NCBI RefSeq assembly: GCF_016219575.1
Contig: NZ_JACRMG010000026.1
Coordinates: 1-41,218, forward strand
DNA length: 41,218 bases
DNA from: Bradyrhizobium sp.
GTDB taxonomy: Bacteria; Pseudomonadota; Alphaproteobacteria; Rhizobiales; Xanthobacteraceae
Direction: 5' to 3'
Below the pieces are notes generated by a model, which was not told the origin of the DNA, made no database searches, and saw nothing but the letters and a program-made list of their open reading frames with translations. Of this stretch, positions 1 to 8,339 are shown piece by piece (the first letter of the stretch is position 1; each line of letters starts with the position of its first letter). A program made the position numbers and the translations under genes.

Positions 1-126
1 AACATGCGCCGATGGGCCACAATCGCAGCATAAGCTTCACCCCGAACACAGCCACCTAGCCTTCAGCCCCAATCCGAAAGACGTCCCTCTTCCCTCTCAC
101 GGCCAATAAGTCCAATTACGCAACAG

Positions 127-286
127 GCCCCTTGTGGGAGAAGGTGGCGCGGACGAAGTCCGCGACGGATGAGGGGTCTGCCTCCTCGAGCACAGGCGCC
201 CAACGAGGAAATCAATCTGCGGAGACAGACCCCTCACCCGGCGCGCTCCGCGCGCCACCCTCTCCCCTTGTACAAGGGGAGAGGGT
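127..286. repeat. Dispersed palindromic intergenic repeat, copy 1
   Basis: The arms at 127-180 and 226-270 are imperfect inverted copies of each other: both carry a CCCCTTG.. / GGTGGCGCG.. / GAGGGGTCTG core. The same CCCTCACCCGG and CTCTCCCC words recur in the repeats at 786-877 and 3748-3887, so this is one member of a family. It lies in the gap downstream of the NfeD gene. No gene is convincing in 1-291. Confidence 0.75.
257..286 (-). terminator. 30-bp perfect palindrome just after nfeD-like gene
   Basis: A perfect inverted repeat with 14-bp arms around a TA centre (arm ACCCTCTCCCCTTG) ends six bases before the stop codon side of the NfeD gene. It is part of repeat copy 1 and could act as a rho-independent-like terminator for that gene, although there is no clear T-tract. 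Confidence 0.5.
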
Positions 287-291
287 ACCTC

Positions 292-738
292 TCAGGCCAT
301 CGCCACCGTCAGGCTGGCGCCATCGGCGCGGACGACGCGGACGCGGCTGCCGGCCGGCGCGTCGGGGCCGGCGACGCGCCAGATGGTGTCGTCGATGCGC
401 ACCGTGCCGGACCCGTCGACGATCGGCTTTTCCAGCGTGAATTCGCGGCCCACCAGCGCGTCGGTGCGGCGGTTGAGGAACGGGTTGCTCTCGCTCGCCG
501 CGCCCGACTTCAGCGCGAAGCGCCGCCACAGCGGCACCGCGGCGACCGCGAACACCGAGAACATGATGAGCTGCGCCTGCCAGGACGGATTGACCACGAA
601 CGACAGCAATCCGACCAGCAGCGCCGCAAGGCCGAGCCAGAACATGAACACGCCCGGCGCAAGCAACTCCAGCGCCATCAGGATGAAGCCGAAGATCAGC
701 CAGTTCCAGTTGCCGAGGGTGGTGAACATCTGGGCCAT
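292..738 (-). CDS. NfeD-like membrane protein
   Basis: A 148-residue protein with hydrophobic N-terminal segments (roughly residues 12-35 and 37-75) followed by a soluble C-terminal OB-fold-like domain (about 85-148: GREFTLEKPIVDGSGTVR.., typical of short NfeD proteins). Such proteins pair with SPFH/stomatin proteins and are thought to organise or help quality-control membrane microdomains. It lies downstream of, and on the same strand as, an SPFH gene (915-1913), the classic partner arrangement, although a repeat separates the two. The ATG is preceded by AGAGG at normal spacing. The length suits the short, protease-less NfeD class. Confidence 0.9.
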   Translation of the reverse strand: MAQMFTTLGNWNWLIFGFILMALELLAPGVFMFWLGLAALLVGLLSFVVNPSWQAQLIMFSVFAVAAVPLWRRFALKSGAASESNPFLNRRTDALVGREFTLEKPIVDGSGTVRIDDTIWRVAGPDAPAGSRVRVVRADGASLTVAMA

Positions 739-785
739 GATATGCCTCTATCGAATACTTTCGGTATCACCGCTCGCGCGATTCA

Positions 786-877
786 CCTCTCCCTTTGGGA
801 GAGATCGGCGCGAAGCGACACCCCTCACCCGGATTGCATCTGACGATGCAATCCGACCTCTCCCCGACGGGGAGAGG
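786..877. repeat. Dispersed palindromic intergenic repeat, copy 2
   Basis: Three perfect stem-loops follow one another: CTCTCCC/GGGAGAG (787-803), GGATTGCATC/GATGCAATCC (831-854, loop TGAC) and CCTCTCCCC/GGGGAGAGG (857-877, loop GAC). The middle and last hairpins have direct counterparts in copy 3 (3837-3887). The element sits between the SPFH and NfeD genes. Confidence 0.8.
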
Positions 878-914
878 TGCAGCACATGCGCTCTCACCTT
901 TGTCATCGCAGCGC

Positions 915-1913
915 TCAGCGTTGCGGCGGAGGCGGCGGGGTCGCCCCGGTGCTCGGCACCGAGCCGCCGCGGCGCGCAGCCGCGGTTGCCGATGCCGCGC
1001 TCTCGCCGAAGGTGGCCCGCGCGATCTCGCCGATGCCCGCGAGCGAACCGAGCATGCTCATCGCCTCGACCGGCAGCATGATGACCTTCTGGTTCGGCGA
1101 CTCCGCGAGCTGGCCGAACGCCTTGATGTACTTGTCGGCGATGAAATAGTTCAGCGCGGCGACGTCGCCCTTGGCAATGGCCTCGCTGACCATCTGCGTT
1201 GCCCTGGCTTCGGCTTCGGCAAGACGCTCGCGCGCCTCGGCGTCACGGAAGGCAGCTTCGCGCCGGCCTTCTGCCTGCAATATCTGGCCCTGCTTGGCGC
1301 CTTCCGCACGAAGGATTTCCGACTGCCGCGCTCCTTCCGCCTGCAGGATGTCGGCGCGCTTGACGCGTTCGGCCTTCATCTGCCGGCCCATCGCCTCGAC
1401 GAGATCGGCCGGCGGCACGATGTCCTTGATCTCGATGCGGTTGACCTTCAGGCCCCAAGGCGAGACCGCGGCATCGACCACGCGCAACAGGCGCTCGTTG
1501 ATCTCGTCGCGGTGCGACAGCACCTGGTCGAGATCCATCGCGCCCATCACCGAACGGATGTTGGTCATGGTAAGCACGATGATCGCCTGTTCGAGGTTGG
1601 CGACCTCGTAGCTTGCTTTGGCGGCGTCGAACACCTGGAAGAAGGCGACGCCGTCCACCGTCACGGTGGCGTTGTCCTTGGTGATCACTTCCTGCTCGGG
1701 GATCGAGATCACCTGCTCCATCATGTTCATCTTGCGCCCGACGCGGTCGAAATAGGGCGTGATCAGGTTGAGGCCCGGCGAGAGCGTGCGGGTGTACTTG
1801 CCGAAGCGCTCGATGGTCCAGTCATAGCCCTGCGGCACGGTCTTCACGCCGGCGAAAAGGGTGACGATGACGAGAAGCGCGAGTGCAATAGCGAAAATTT
1901 CGAAACCGCTCAT
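915..1913 (-). CDS. SPFH/Band-7 (stomatin-like, QmcA-type) protein
   Basis: The predicted protein is 332 residues. One N-terminal transmembrane segment (MSGFEIFAIALALLVIVTLF) is followed by a Band-7 domain (VPQGYDWTIERFGKYTRTLSPG...) and a long Ala/Glu/Arg-rich coiled-coil stretch (about residues 185-255), then a low-complexity Ala/Pro tail. This is the QmcA/paraslipin layout: membrane-anchored oligomers at the cytoplasmic membrane, working with NfeD proteins such as the one downstream. I chose the ATG at 1913 rather than the longer reading frame because GGAGG lies four bases upstream and the transmembrane segment begins right there. Confidence 0.93.
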   Translation of the reverse strand: MSGFEIFAIALALLVIVTLFAGVKTVPQGYDWTIERFGKYTRTLSPGLNLITPYFDRVGRKMNMMEQVISIPEQEVITKDNATVTVDGVAFFQVFDAAKASYEVANLEQAIIVLTMTNIRSVMGAMDLDQVLSHRDEINERLLRVVDAAVSPWGLKVNRIEIKDIVPPADLVEAMGRQMKAERVKRADILQAEGARQSEILRAEGAKQGQILQAEGRREAAFRDAEARERLAEAEARATQMVSEAIAKGDVAALNYFIADKYIKAFGQLAESPNQKVIMLPVEAMSMLGSLAGIGEIARATFGESAASATAAARRGGSVPSTGATPPPPPQR

Positions 1914-2174
1914 AAGTCCTCCAACGCGGGAAGCCCTGGCCCGCACCATTTCCCCGTCAATCGCTGTGCAACGAAAGCCGTTGCTTTTTGTCTGCCGGAC
2001 AGCCGCGCCGGTTCAGCCGGCCCTTGTTGCTTCCATAGGTATGGAAGGTTTTCGATCTCGCCAGATGGCACCGATCGTGAACCGGCCAAGTAGGCAATCC
2101 GCCTGAGGAAAATGGCTGCCTCAACTCGCCGTGTAAATCGTTAATCGCAGCCTGGCCGCCGGCGCAAGCGCCGC

Positions 2175-2192
2175 TTGATGCAGCTGCATCAA
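2175..2192. other. 18-bp perfect palindrome in the 1914-2216 gap
   Basis: TTGATGCAGCTGCATCAA is a perfect palindrome 25 bases downstream of the hemH stop. It could form a hairpin ending hemH transcription, or be a protein-binding site. Next to it, a 14-bp unit (GGCTGGATCTGAGC on the hemH strand) is tandemly repeated across the hemH stop codon. The rest of 1914-2216 shows only the SPFH ribosome-binding site. Confidence 0.45.
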
Positions 2193-2216
2193 ATCCAGCC
2201 GCTCAGATCCAGCCGC

Positions 2217-3254
2217 TCAGATCCAGCCCTGCAGTTCGCGCAGCACGAGCTGGCGGATGACGTCCATGCCGGCGTCGCTGTCGTTCAGGCAGGGGATGGC
2301 GGAAAATTGCTTGCCGCCATTGTGGCGGAAGATCTCGGCATTCTCCTGCGCGATCTCCTCCAGCGTCTCCAGGCAATCGGCGGCAAAACCGGGCGTGACC
2401 ACGGCGAGCCGTTTCACGCCCTTCTTCGCCAGCTCCTCGATGGTCTTGTCGGTGTAGGGCTGCAGCCACTCGTCATTGCCGAACCGCGACTGGAAGGTGA
2501 GCAGCAGCTTTGACGCGTCGAGCCCGAGGCGCCTGCGCAGCGCCTCCGTGGTCGCGACGCACTGCTCGCGATAGGGATCGCCGGCATCGACGTATTTCTG
2601 CGGCATGCCGTGGAAGGAGGCGAGGATCAGCTCCGGCTGGAAATCCAGCGTCGCAAGATGCGCGTTGATCGAGACCGCGAGCGCCTCGATATAATCAGGG
2701 TCGTCGTAATAGGGCGGAGAAACGCGCAGGATCGGCTGCGCCCGCATGTCCGACAGCACGCGAAACACCTCGTCGCAAACGGTCGCCGAGGTCGCCGCGG
2801 AATATTGCGGATAGAGCGGCACCACGAGAAGCCGGCTGCAGCCTTGCGCCGCCAGCGCGTCGATGCGCGCGCGGATCGACGGGTTGCCGTAGCGCATCGC
2901 CCAGTCGACCGTGACATGGGCGTGGTCGGCGATGTCGGCCGCAAGCTTTTCCGCCTGCGAGCGCGTGATGGTCTTCAGCGGCGATTCATTCTTCTCGAAA
3001 TTCCAGATCTTCCGGTAGTCGAGCGCCTTCCGCGCCGGGCGGACGCGCAGGATGATGCCGTTGAGGATCGCCTTCCAGACCAGCCCCTGGTCCTCGATCA
3101 CGCGGGCATCGGACAGGAATTCCTTCAGATAGACGCGCACGCTCTTGGCGTCGCAGGCATCGGGCGTGCCGAGATTGACCAGCAGCACGCCGACGCGCTC
3201 CGGCTTGATGGCCGGCGCCGCGTTGGCATTTCCGAGGGGTACGACCACGCTCAT
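2217..3254 (-). CDS. hemH: Ferrochelatase
   Basis: A 345-residue protein of normal family length. It inserts Fe2+ into protoporphyrin IX, the last step of protohaem synthesis, at the inner face of the cytoplasmic membrane. Recognisable blocks are LLVNLGTPD near the N-terminus, VYLKEFLSDARVI, LVVPLYPQYS, the active-site histidine in ILASFHGMPQKYV, and the PGFAADCLETLEEI segment carrying the conserved acidic residues. The gene stands alone, divergent from the MAPEG gene at 3343. No Irr or Fur box is evident upstream by eye, and the ribosome-binding site is weak, so a slightly different start cannot be excluded. Confidence 0.97.
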   Translation of the reverse strand: MSVVVPLGNANAAPAIKPERVGVLLVNLGTPDACDAKSVRVYLKEFLSDARVIEDQGLVWKAILNGIILRVRPARKALDYRKIWNFEKNESPLKTITRSQAEKLAADIADHAHVTVDWAMRYGNPSIRARIDALAAQGCSRLLVVPLYPQYSAATSATVCDEVFRVLSDMRAQPILRVSPPYYDDPDYIEALAVSINAHLATLDFQPELILASFHGMPQKYVDAGDPYREQCVATTEALRRRLGLDASKLLLTFQSRFGNDEWLQPYTDKTIEELAKKGVKRLAVVTPGFAADCLETLEEIAQENAEIFRHNGGKQFSAIPCLNDSDAGMDVIRQLVLRELQGWI

Positions 3255-3342
3255 GGCTCAGGGATTCGCGCGTTGCGCCAACCTTGTCAAGGCAAGCAGG
3301 CCTTCGCTACTGTCGCAGCATTGCCGCGCGTCCGGGGGAACC

Positions 3343-3741
3343 ATGACGATCGCCGAATGGTGCGTTTTCGCAACGTTATTGCTGTACTTGGTGACGATCG
3401 CCGGCACCAAATGGGCCGGGGGCCGCATGTTCGACAATGCGAAGCCGCGCGATCCCGATTTCTATCACGACCCGATCCGGGCCCGCGCGCTCGGTGCACA
3501 CCAGAACGGCATCGAGGCGTTTCCGTTCTTTGCCGTGGCCGTGCTGCTCGCCGAATTCCGCCTCGGGCCGCAGCGGCTGATCGACGAGCTCGCCGTGCTG
3601 TTCCTGATCGTGCGGATCGCCTACGTCTTCACCTATCTCGGCAACCGCCCGACGCTGCGCTCGATCCTCTGGAGCCTCGGCTTTGCCATCAACATCGCCA
3701 TCTTCTTCATGCCTGCGATCCGGCATTGGCTGCCAGCGTGA
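3343..3741 (+). CDS. MAPEG-family membrane protein
   Basis: A 132-residue, four-helix integral membrane protein (hydrophobic blocks near residues 5-22, 52-70, 80-100 and 105-125). The pattern ..ALGAHQNGIEAFPFFAVAVLLAE.. around residues 47-69 is the hallmark of bacterial MAPEG proteins, relatives of microsomal glutathione transferases; the substrate here is unknown. The ATG at 3343 follows GGGGGAA at good spacing; a longer frame reading upstream has no support. It is a single gene, ended by an 11-bp stem-loop at 3748-3775. Confidence 0.9.
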   Translation: MTIAEWCVFATLLLYLVTIAGTKWAGGRMFDNAKPRDPDFYHDPIRARALGAHQNGIEAFPFFAVAVLLAEFRLGPQRLIDELAVLFLIVRIAYVFTYLGNRPTLRSILWSLGFAINIAIFFMPAIRHWLPA

Positions 3742-3747
3742 TAGACT

Positions 3748-3887
3748 CCCTCTCCCCGTTCTTACGGGGAGAGGGTTGGGGTGAGGGGCTTCTCTCCGCG
3801 AGCACTATCTATCGATAGACCTGTATCCCCTCACCCGGATCGCATCTCACGATGCGATCCGACCTCTCCCCGCAAGCGGGGCGAGGT
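3748..3887. repeat. Dispersed palindromic repeat, copy 3, with terminator-like stem
   Basis: It starts with CCCTCTCCCCG/CGGGGAGAGGG (3748-3775, loop TTCTTA) right after the MAPEG stop. Then follow GGATCGCATC/GATGCGATCC (3837-3860, loop TCAC) and a CCTCTCCCCGC/GCGGGGCGAGG hairpin. The order and sequence match copy 2. The first stem may terminate the MAPEG transcript, and the last may terminate the NicO operon from the other strand. Confidence 0.8.
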
Positions 3888-3895
3888 GAAGAGGG

Positions 3896-4969
3896 TCACA
3901 GGCACGTCACCCGCTCGGCGGCGAGATAGCCGAGCAGCAGGCCCAGCCCGAACAGCAGCACCAGCCCGGCGGCGCCGAACTCGATGCCGCGCATGATCAG
4001 CGCGCCGCCGCCTTCGCGCCCGGCGGACAGGCGACGCGCGATATCCTTGGCGGAGACGGCGACGACCGCGATGGTCGCAACCGTGATGGCGGTGCCGAGC
4101 CCCATGACGAAGGTGGCGACGATGCCGGCCCAGAACAGGCCCTGCGCCAGCGAGAACACCAGCACCAGGATCGCGCCCGAGCAGGGCCGCAAGCCCACCG
4201 CGACGATGGCGCCCAGCCCGCGCCGCCAGCCGCCGGGACCGGCGAGTTGGTCCGGTGTCGGCCCGTGGGAATGGCCGCAATGCTCGTCATGGACGTGGTC
4301 GGGGTCATGGTCGTGATGATGGTGGTCGTGGCCATGGTGATGGCCATGATCGTGGTCATGGTGGTGATGCGCGGCCGCCGGCGCCGGTTCGGCGCGCGGG
4401 GCCTGCAGCGCACCTATGAAGGCGCCGCCCTTGGTCCACACCAGGCGGGCGCCGAAGGCGGCGATCAGGCCGTAGCTCGCGATCTCGATCGCCTTCTCCG
4501 CGCCGCACATGGTCTGCGCAGTGGCGTTGAGCAGCCAGGCGCAGATACCGACCAGCACGACGGCGACGAGCGCCTGCAGCAGCGCAGAGACGAACGACAG
4601 CGCAATGCCGCGCCGGGCGGTTTCCTGGTTGGCGACCAGATAGGACGAGATCACCGCCTTGCCGTGGCCGGGGCCGGCGGCGTGGAAAATCCCGTAGGCA
4701 AAGGAAATCGCAAGCAGCGTCCACACCGCCGAGCCGTCGGACTTTGCGGCGCGGATGGTGGCGGACATGTCGCGGTAGAACTCGGACTGCTTGGCCAGAA
4801 TCCAGCCGACGATGCCGCCGACCTGCGGCTGGGCCGGCGGCCGCGGGCCGCCGAACGGATTCTGCGCCATCACCGCATGGACGAGGCCGTCGAGCGTCAC
4901 CAGGGCGGCGAGCGCAGCGGCAAAGATCGCGAGATGGCGCGCGAGGCTGGACCGCGCGTTCACGGGCAA
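3896..4969 (-). CDS. NicO-family Ni2+/Co2+ exporter with His-rich loop
   Basis: A 357-residue multi-spanning membrane protein. Residues 96-104 carry the family signature HAAGPGHGK, and residues 201-235 form a cytosolic loop of mostly His and Asp, typical of RcnA/NicO metal transporters. The C-terminal half repeats the hydrophobic pattern (VGLRPCSGAILVLVFSL...). The likely role is moving nickel, cobalt or another divalent metal across the inner membrane. Its start codon lies inside the end of the DUF1007 gene (10-base overlap), so the two are translationally coupled. DUF1007 with NicO is a recurring pair. The metal and direction of transport are inferred, not shown. Confidence 0.9.
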   Translation of the reverse strand: MPVNARSSLARHLAIFAAALAALVTLDGLVHAVMAQNPFGGPRPPAQPQVGGIVGWILAKQSEFYRDMSATIRAAKSDGSAVWTLLAISFAYGIFHAAGPGHGKAVISSYLVANQETARRGIALSFVSALLQALVAVVLVGICAWLLNATAQTMCGAEKAIEIASYGLIAAFGARLVWTKGGAFIGALQAPRAEPAPAAAHHHHDHDHGHHHGHDHHHHDHDPDHVHDEHCGHSHGPTPDQLAGPGGWRRGLGAIVAVGLRPCSGAILVLVFSLAQGLFWAGIVATFVMGLGTAITVATIAVVAVSAKDIARRLSAGREGGGALIMRGIEFGAAGLVLLFGLGLLLGYLAAERVTCL

Positions 4970-5592
4970 TTCACTAGGATCTTGTTGGCGTATATCGCGC
5001 CGTAATTGGCGTTGTCGCCGCTCGCCACCATCTCCTCGGTGAGCTTCTTCACATCAGCCTCGCCGGGACGCTGCACCTTCAGCTGGCAGGCCGCGGGCGC
5101 GCCGACCAGCTTGATCGGGTCCTTCTCCTCGAACTTGAAATCGATGAAGAAGGCGGGATCGAACACGTCGAGCGCGAGCTGCTTCGGCTTCACCGGCGCC
5201 TTCAGCGGAAGCGTGAAGTGCAGCGTCAGCGCGGAGTCCTTGTATTCGAGGAAATAGTCGACGGGCTCCTCGAATTTCTGCTTCTTGCCGTCCGCCTTGG
5301 CGAAGGTGAAGAAGCCGAATTCCCTGAGGTTCTCGACATTGTCCTTGGCGAGCGGCGCGAGCTGCTCGCGGCTGTAGACGCCCTTGGTCTTGGTCTCGAG
5401 GCCCTGCAGCGCATAGGTCGAGAACATGTCGTCGAAGGTCCAGGCGTGGCGCACCCCGGTAATCGTGCCGTCGGCGGCATAGAGCAGCTCGCTCGCGGCC
5501 GTGATCCAGACATGCGGATGCGCCTGCGCCGCCGTCGTGCCAAACCCTGTGCCGCCCGCGAGAGCGAACAGCGCCAACAATCGATAGATCAT
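4960..5592 (-). CDS. DUF1007 periplasmic protein, partner of NicO
   Basis: A 210-residue protein with a signal peptide (MIYRLLALFALAGGTGFGTTAAQA) and, directly after cleavage, the HPHVWI motif that opens DUF1007 proteins, a likely metal-binding N-terminus. The rest is a soluble domain (WTFDDMFSTYAL.., DVFDPAFFIDF..). Proteins of this family are encoded next to NicO exporters and are presumed to deliver or scavenge the metal in the periplasm. The frame reads upstream into the peptidase gene, but the signal peptide fixes the ATG at 5592. It starts 11 bases after the peptidase gene and overlaps the NicO gene. Confidence 0.9.
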   Translation of the reverse strand: MIYRLLALFALAGGTGFGTTAAQAHPHVWITAASELLYAADGTITGVRHAWTFDDMFSTYALQGLETKTKGVYSREQLAPLAKDNVENLREFGFFTFAKADGKKQKFEEPVDYFLEYKDSALTLHFTLPLKAPVKPKQLALDVFDPAFFIDFKFEEKDPIKLVGAPAACQLKVQRPGEADVKKLTEEMVASGDNANYGAIYANKILVNCP

Positions 5593-5602
5593 CGTTTTCA
5601 AG

Positions 5603-7693
5603 TCAAGCTGCCTCGGATGTTTCCAGAAGACCGCGCCGGCGCAACAACGCGTCGGGCTCCGGCTCGCGGCCACGGAAGGCAATATATGCTTCCTCCGGGT
5701 CGCGCGAGCCGCCGGAGGAATAAATATCGTCATGCAACCGCTTCGCAGTGGCAGGGTCGAAGATGTCGCCGGCCTCCTCGAAGGCGCCGAAAGCGTCCGC
5801 ATCCATCACTTCCGACCACATGTAGCTGTAATAGCCCGACGCATAGTGGTCGCCGGAGAAGATATGGCCGAACTGGGTCGGCCGGTGCCGCAGCACGATC
5901 TCGGCAGGCATGCCGATCTTTTCCAGTTCCGCCTGCTCGAAGCCGCGCACGTCGCGGCTGGCTGATGCCGGCTGGGTGTGGAACTCGAGGTCGATCAGCG
6001 CCGAGGAGACGAACTCCACGGTGGCAAAACCCTGGTTGAATTTTCGCGCGGCGAGGAAGCGCTTCAACAGATCCTCCGGCAGCGGCTCGCCGGTCTGGTA
6101 GTGCTTCGCGAAACGCTGCAGCACCTCGGGCCGCTCCTGCCAGTGCTCGTAGAGCTGCGAGGGCAGCTCGACGAAATCGGTGAACACCGAGGTGCCCGAC
6201 AGCGACGGATAGGTGACGTTCGACAGCATGCCGTGCAGGCCGTGGCCGAGCTCGTGGAACAGGGTGCGGGCGTCGTCCGGCGAAAGCAGCGAGGGCGCGC
6301 CGTCGGCGCCCTTGGCGAAATTGCAGACATTGATGATGAGCGGCGCGATGGCGCCGTCGAGCTTCTGCTGGTCGCGCAGCGAGGTCATCCACGCGCCGGA
6401 GCGTTTCGAGGGACGCGCGAAGTAGTCGCCATAGAACAGCGCCTTGTGGTTTCCGTCGCGGTCCTTCACCTCCCAGACCCGGACATCGGGATGCCAGACC
6501 GGGATGTCCTTGCGCTCGGTGAAGGTGATGCCGAACAGGCGCCTGGCGCAATCGAAGGCGGCCTCGATCATGTGGTCGAGCACGAGATAGGGCTTGATCG
6601 CGGCGTCGTCGAAATTGGCCCTGGCCTGCCGCAGCTTCTCGGCGTAGTAGCGCCAGTCCCAGGGGGCGAGGGCAAAATTGCCGCCCTCCTCCGCGACCAG
6701 CGCCTGCAGCGCGTCGCGGTCGGCCAGTGCCCGCGCCCGGGCCGGCTTCCACACCCGCTCCAGCAGGCTGCGCACCGCATCCGGCGTCTTGGCCATGGAA
6801 TCCTCGAGCCGGTAGGCGGCGTAGGTCGGGAAGCCGAGGAGGCGGGCAGTCTCCTCGCGCAGCGCCAGGATTTCGACGATGGTCGCATTGTTGTCGTTGG
6901 CGTTGCCATTGTCGCCGCGGGCCGCGAAGGCCCTGAAGACCTTTTCGCGCAGGTCGCGGCGGGCGGAGGTCTTCAGGAACGTCTCGACCGCCGAGCGCGC
7001 CAGTGTCACGATCGCCTTGCCGGCCATGCCGCGCTCCTCCGCGGCGGCCCGTGCCGAGGCGACGAAGCTGTCCGGCAGGCCCGCCAGATCGCCCTCGCCG
7101 AGCTCCATGAACCACTCCTGCTCGTCGGCGAGCAGATGGTGGCTGAAGCCCGTGCCGAGCTGGGCGAGCCTCTCGTTGATCTCGGCCATCCGTGCCTTGG
7201 CGGCCTCGTCGAGGCCGGCGCCGGCGCGGTGGAAGCGGGTATAGGTCCGCTCCAGGAGCCGCATCTGCTCGCCGGTCAGGGCGAGCTGCTTGCGGTTCTC
7301 GTGCAGCTGGGCGATGCGGCCGAACAGCACCGCGTTCATCATGATCGGATTCCAGTGCCGCGCCATCCGGGGCGAGACCTCCTTGTCGATCTCCAGGATC
7401 GCCGGATTGGAGTGGGCCGAGACCAGGTCGTAGAAAACGGCCGAGACCTTGGAGAGCAGCCTGCCCGAGCGCTCCAGCGCCGTGACGGTGTTGGCGAAGT
7501 CGGGCACCGCGGGATCGTGGGTGATGGCGGCGACCTCGGCGGAGTGGTCGGCGAAAGCCTGCTCGAAGGCCGGCAGGAAGTGCTCGGGCCTGATCTCGTC
7601 GAAGGGCGGCGTCTCGAACGGCGTCTGCCAGGGCCGCAGCAGTGGGTTGTCCTGCGCATTCGAGCGCGCCGTTTTCACGTTGGTCTCCGACAT
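5603..7693 (-). CDS. M3-family metallopeptidase (dipeptidyl carboxypeptidase / oligopeptidase A type)
   Basis: A protein of about 696 residues, the usual length of M3A peptidases. The zinc site HELGHGLHG is near residue 480, with the downstream Glu region FTDFVELPSQLYEHW typical of the family. The N-terminus (NPLLRPWQTPFETPPFDEIRPEHFLPAFEQA) matches Dcp/OpdA. No signal peptide is seen, so it is probably cytosolic and degrades short peptides. A GTG precedes the ATG; I took the ATG at 7693. The downstream DUF1007-NicO pair begins 11 bases after its stop and may be co-transcribed, though the functions look unrelated. Confidence 0.93.
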   Translation of the reverse strand: MSETNVKTARSNAQDNPLLRPWQTPFETPPFDEIRPEHFLPAFEQAFADHSAEVAAITHDPAVPDFANTVTALERSGRLLSKVSAVFYDLVSAHSNPAILEIDKEVSPRMARHWNPIMMNAVLFGRIAQLHENRKQLALTGEQMRLLERTYTRFHRAGAGLDEAAKARMAEINERLAQLGTGFSHHLLADEQEWFMELGEGDLAGLPDSFVASARAAAEERGMAGKAIVTLARSAVETFLKTSARRDLREKVFRAFAARGDNGNANDNNATIVEILALREETARLLGFPTYAAYRLEDSMAKTPDAVRSLLERVWKPARARALADRDALQALVAEEGGNFALAPWDWRYYAEKLRQARANFDDAAIKPYLVLDHMIEAAFDCARRLFGITFTERKDIPVWHPDVRVWEVKDRDGNHKALFYGDYFARPSKRSGAWMTSLRDQQKLDGAIAPLIINVCNFAKGADGAPSLLSPDDARTLFHELGHGLHGMLSNVTYPSLSGTSVFTDFVELPSQLYEHWQERPEVLQRFAKHYQTGEPLPEDLLKRFLAARKFNQGFATVEFVSSALIDLEFHTQPASASRDVRGFEQAELEKIGMPAEIVLRHRPTQFGHIFSGDHYASGYYSYMWSEVMDADAFGAFEEAGDIFDPATAKRLHDDIYSSGGSRDPEEAYIAFRGREPEPDALLRRRGLLETSEAA

Positions 7694-7823
7694 CACAGAA
7701 TCCCGTTTTTCGCCGCAAATTTACGGGGGAATCTATAGCACGCGATGCGGCATTTTTGCGCCTTTTGCGCTTGTAAGAAGGGGCCTTTTCGGAGAGATTG
7801 CGGCCCGCACAGAGGAACAAACG

Positions 7824-8108
7824 ATGAGCACGCAAGCCCCCTCGACCGCCTCCCGCCAGATCGCCTGGCAGAGCGTCATCACGGTCATCAGCGCCGCGAT
7901 CCTGATCGGCGCCGAGGTGTTCGGCGCGGCGTTTGCCGGCGGCTGGGCGCTGGCGATTCTCGTGCCGCCGGAGGCGCTCTTCCTGCCCTTCACCCAGGAG
8001 ACGTGGGCCCACATCGTCCAGGCGGTGCTGTTCGGCATCGGCGTCGTCATCATGGTGGCGTTCATCCGCGGAGCCCAGCGCGTCGAGCCGTTCACGCGGC
8101 GCGGCTGA
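7824..8108 (+). CDS. Small two-helix membrane protein of unknown function
   Basis: A 94-residue protein with two clear transmembrane segments: about residues 14-38 (WQSVITVISAAILIGAEVFG) and 62-83 (HIVQAVLFGIGVVIMVAFI). A basic tail (RGAQRVEPFTRRG) suggests a cytosolic C-terminus. AGAGGAA lies a suitable distance before the ATG. It is divergent from the M3 peptidase. I do not recognise a family with a known function. Confidence 0.75.
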   Translation: MSTQAPSTASRQIAWQSVITVISAAILIGAEVFGAAFAGGWALAILVPPEALFLPFTQETWAHIVQAVLFGIGVVIMVAFIRGAQRVEPFTRRG

Positions 8109-8339
8109 GGAACGCTTTCCGAGAAAGCACTGTGCCGCAGGCACAACTTCGCTTCCGCTCCGTCGCCAAATTCTTAACGGCTGTTCATCTTCGGCGCGCG
8201 GTGCGCGCGCCGTGCGCGACATCGAAAGCTTGTGTTAGGGAAATTTCCGCACAGCCTAAAAAAATTGTTGCGAAGCAGACTCAAAAGTCTTATTTCCACG
8301 CTTGCCCAATTTCGCACGTGCCTGTGGTCGTGTGTCAGT

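Noticed and set aside
4247..4413. Met/Val-rich and Thr/Met-rich stretches opposite or out of frame with the His-rich loop of the NicO gene
   Set aside because: They are alternative readings of the repeated CAT/GAC histidine codons; the NicO frame carries the family signature.
5730..8222. Very long open frame on the minus strand, and similar ones on the opposite strand of hemH, M3 peptidase, MATE and regulator genes
   Set aside because: They are Arg/Ala/Gly-rich low-complexity translations in other frames of genes with clear motifs, an effect of high GC in third positions.
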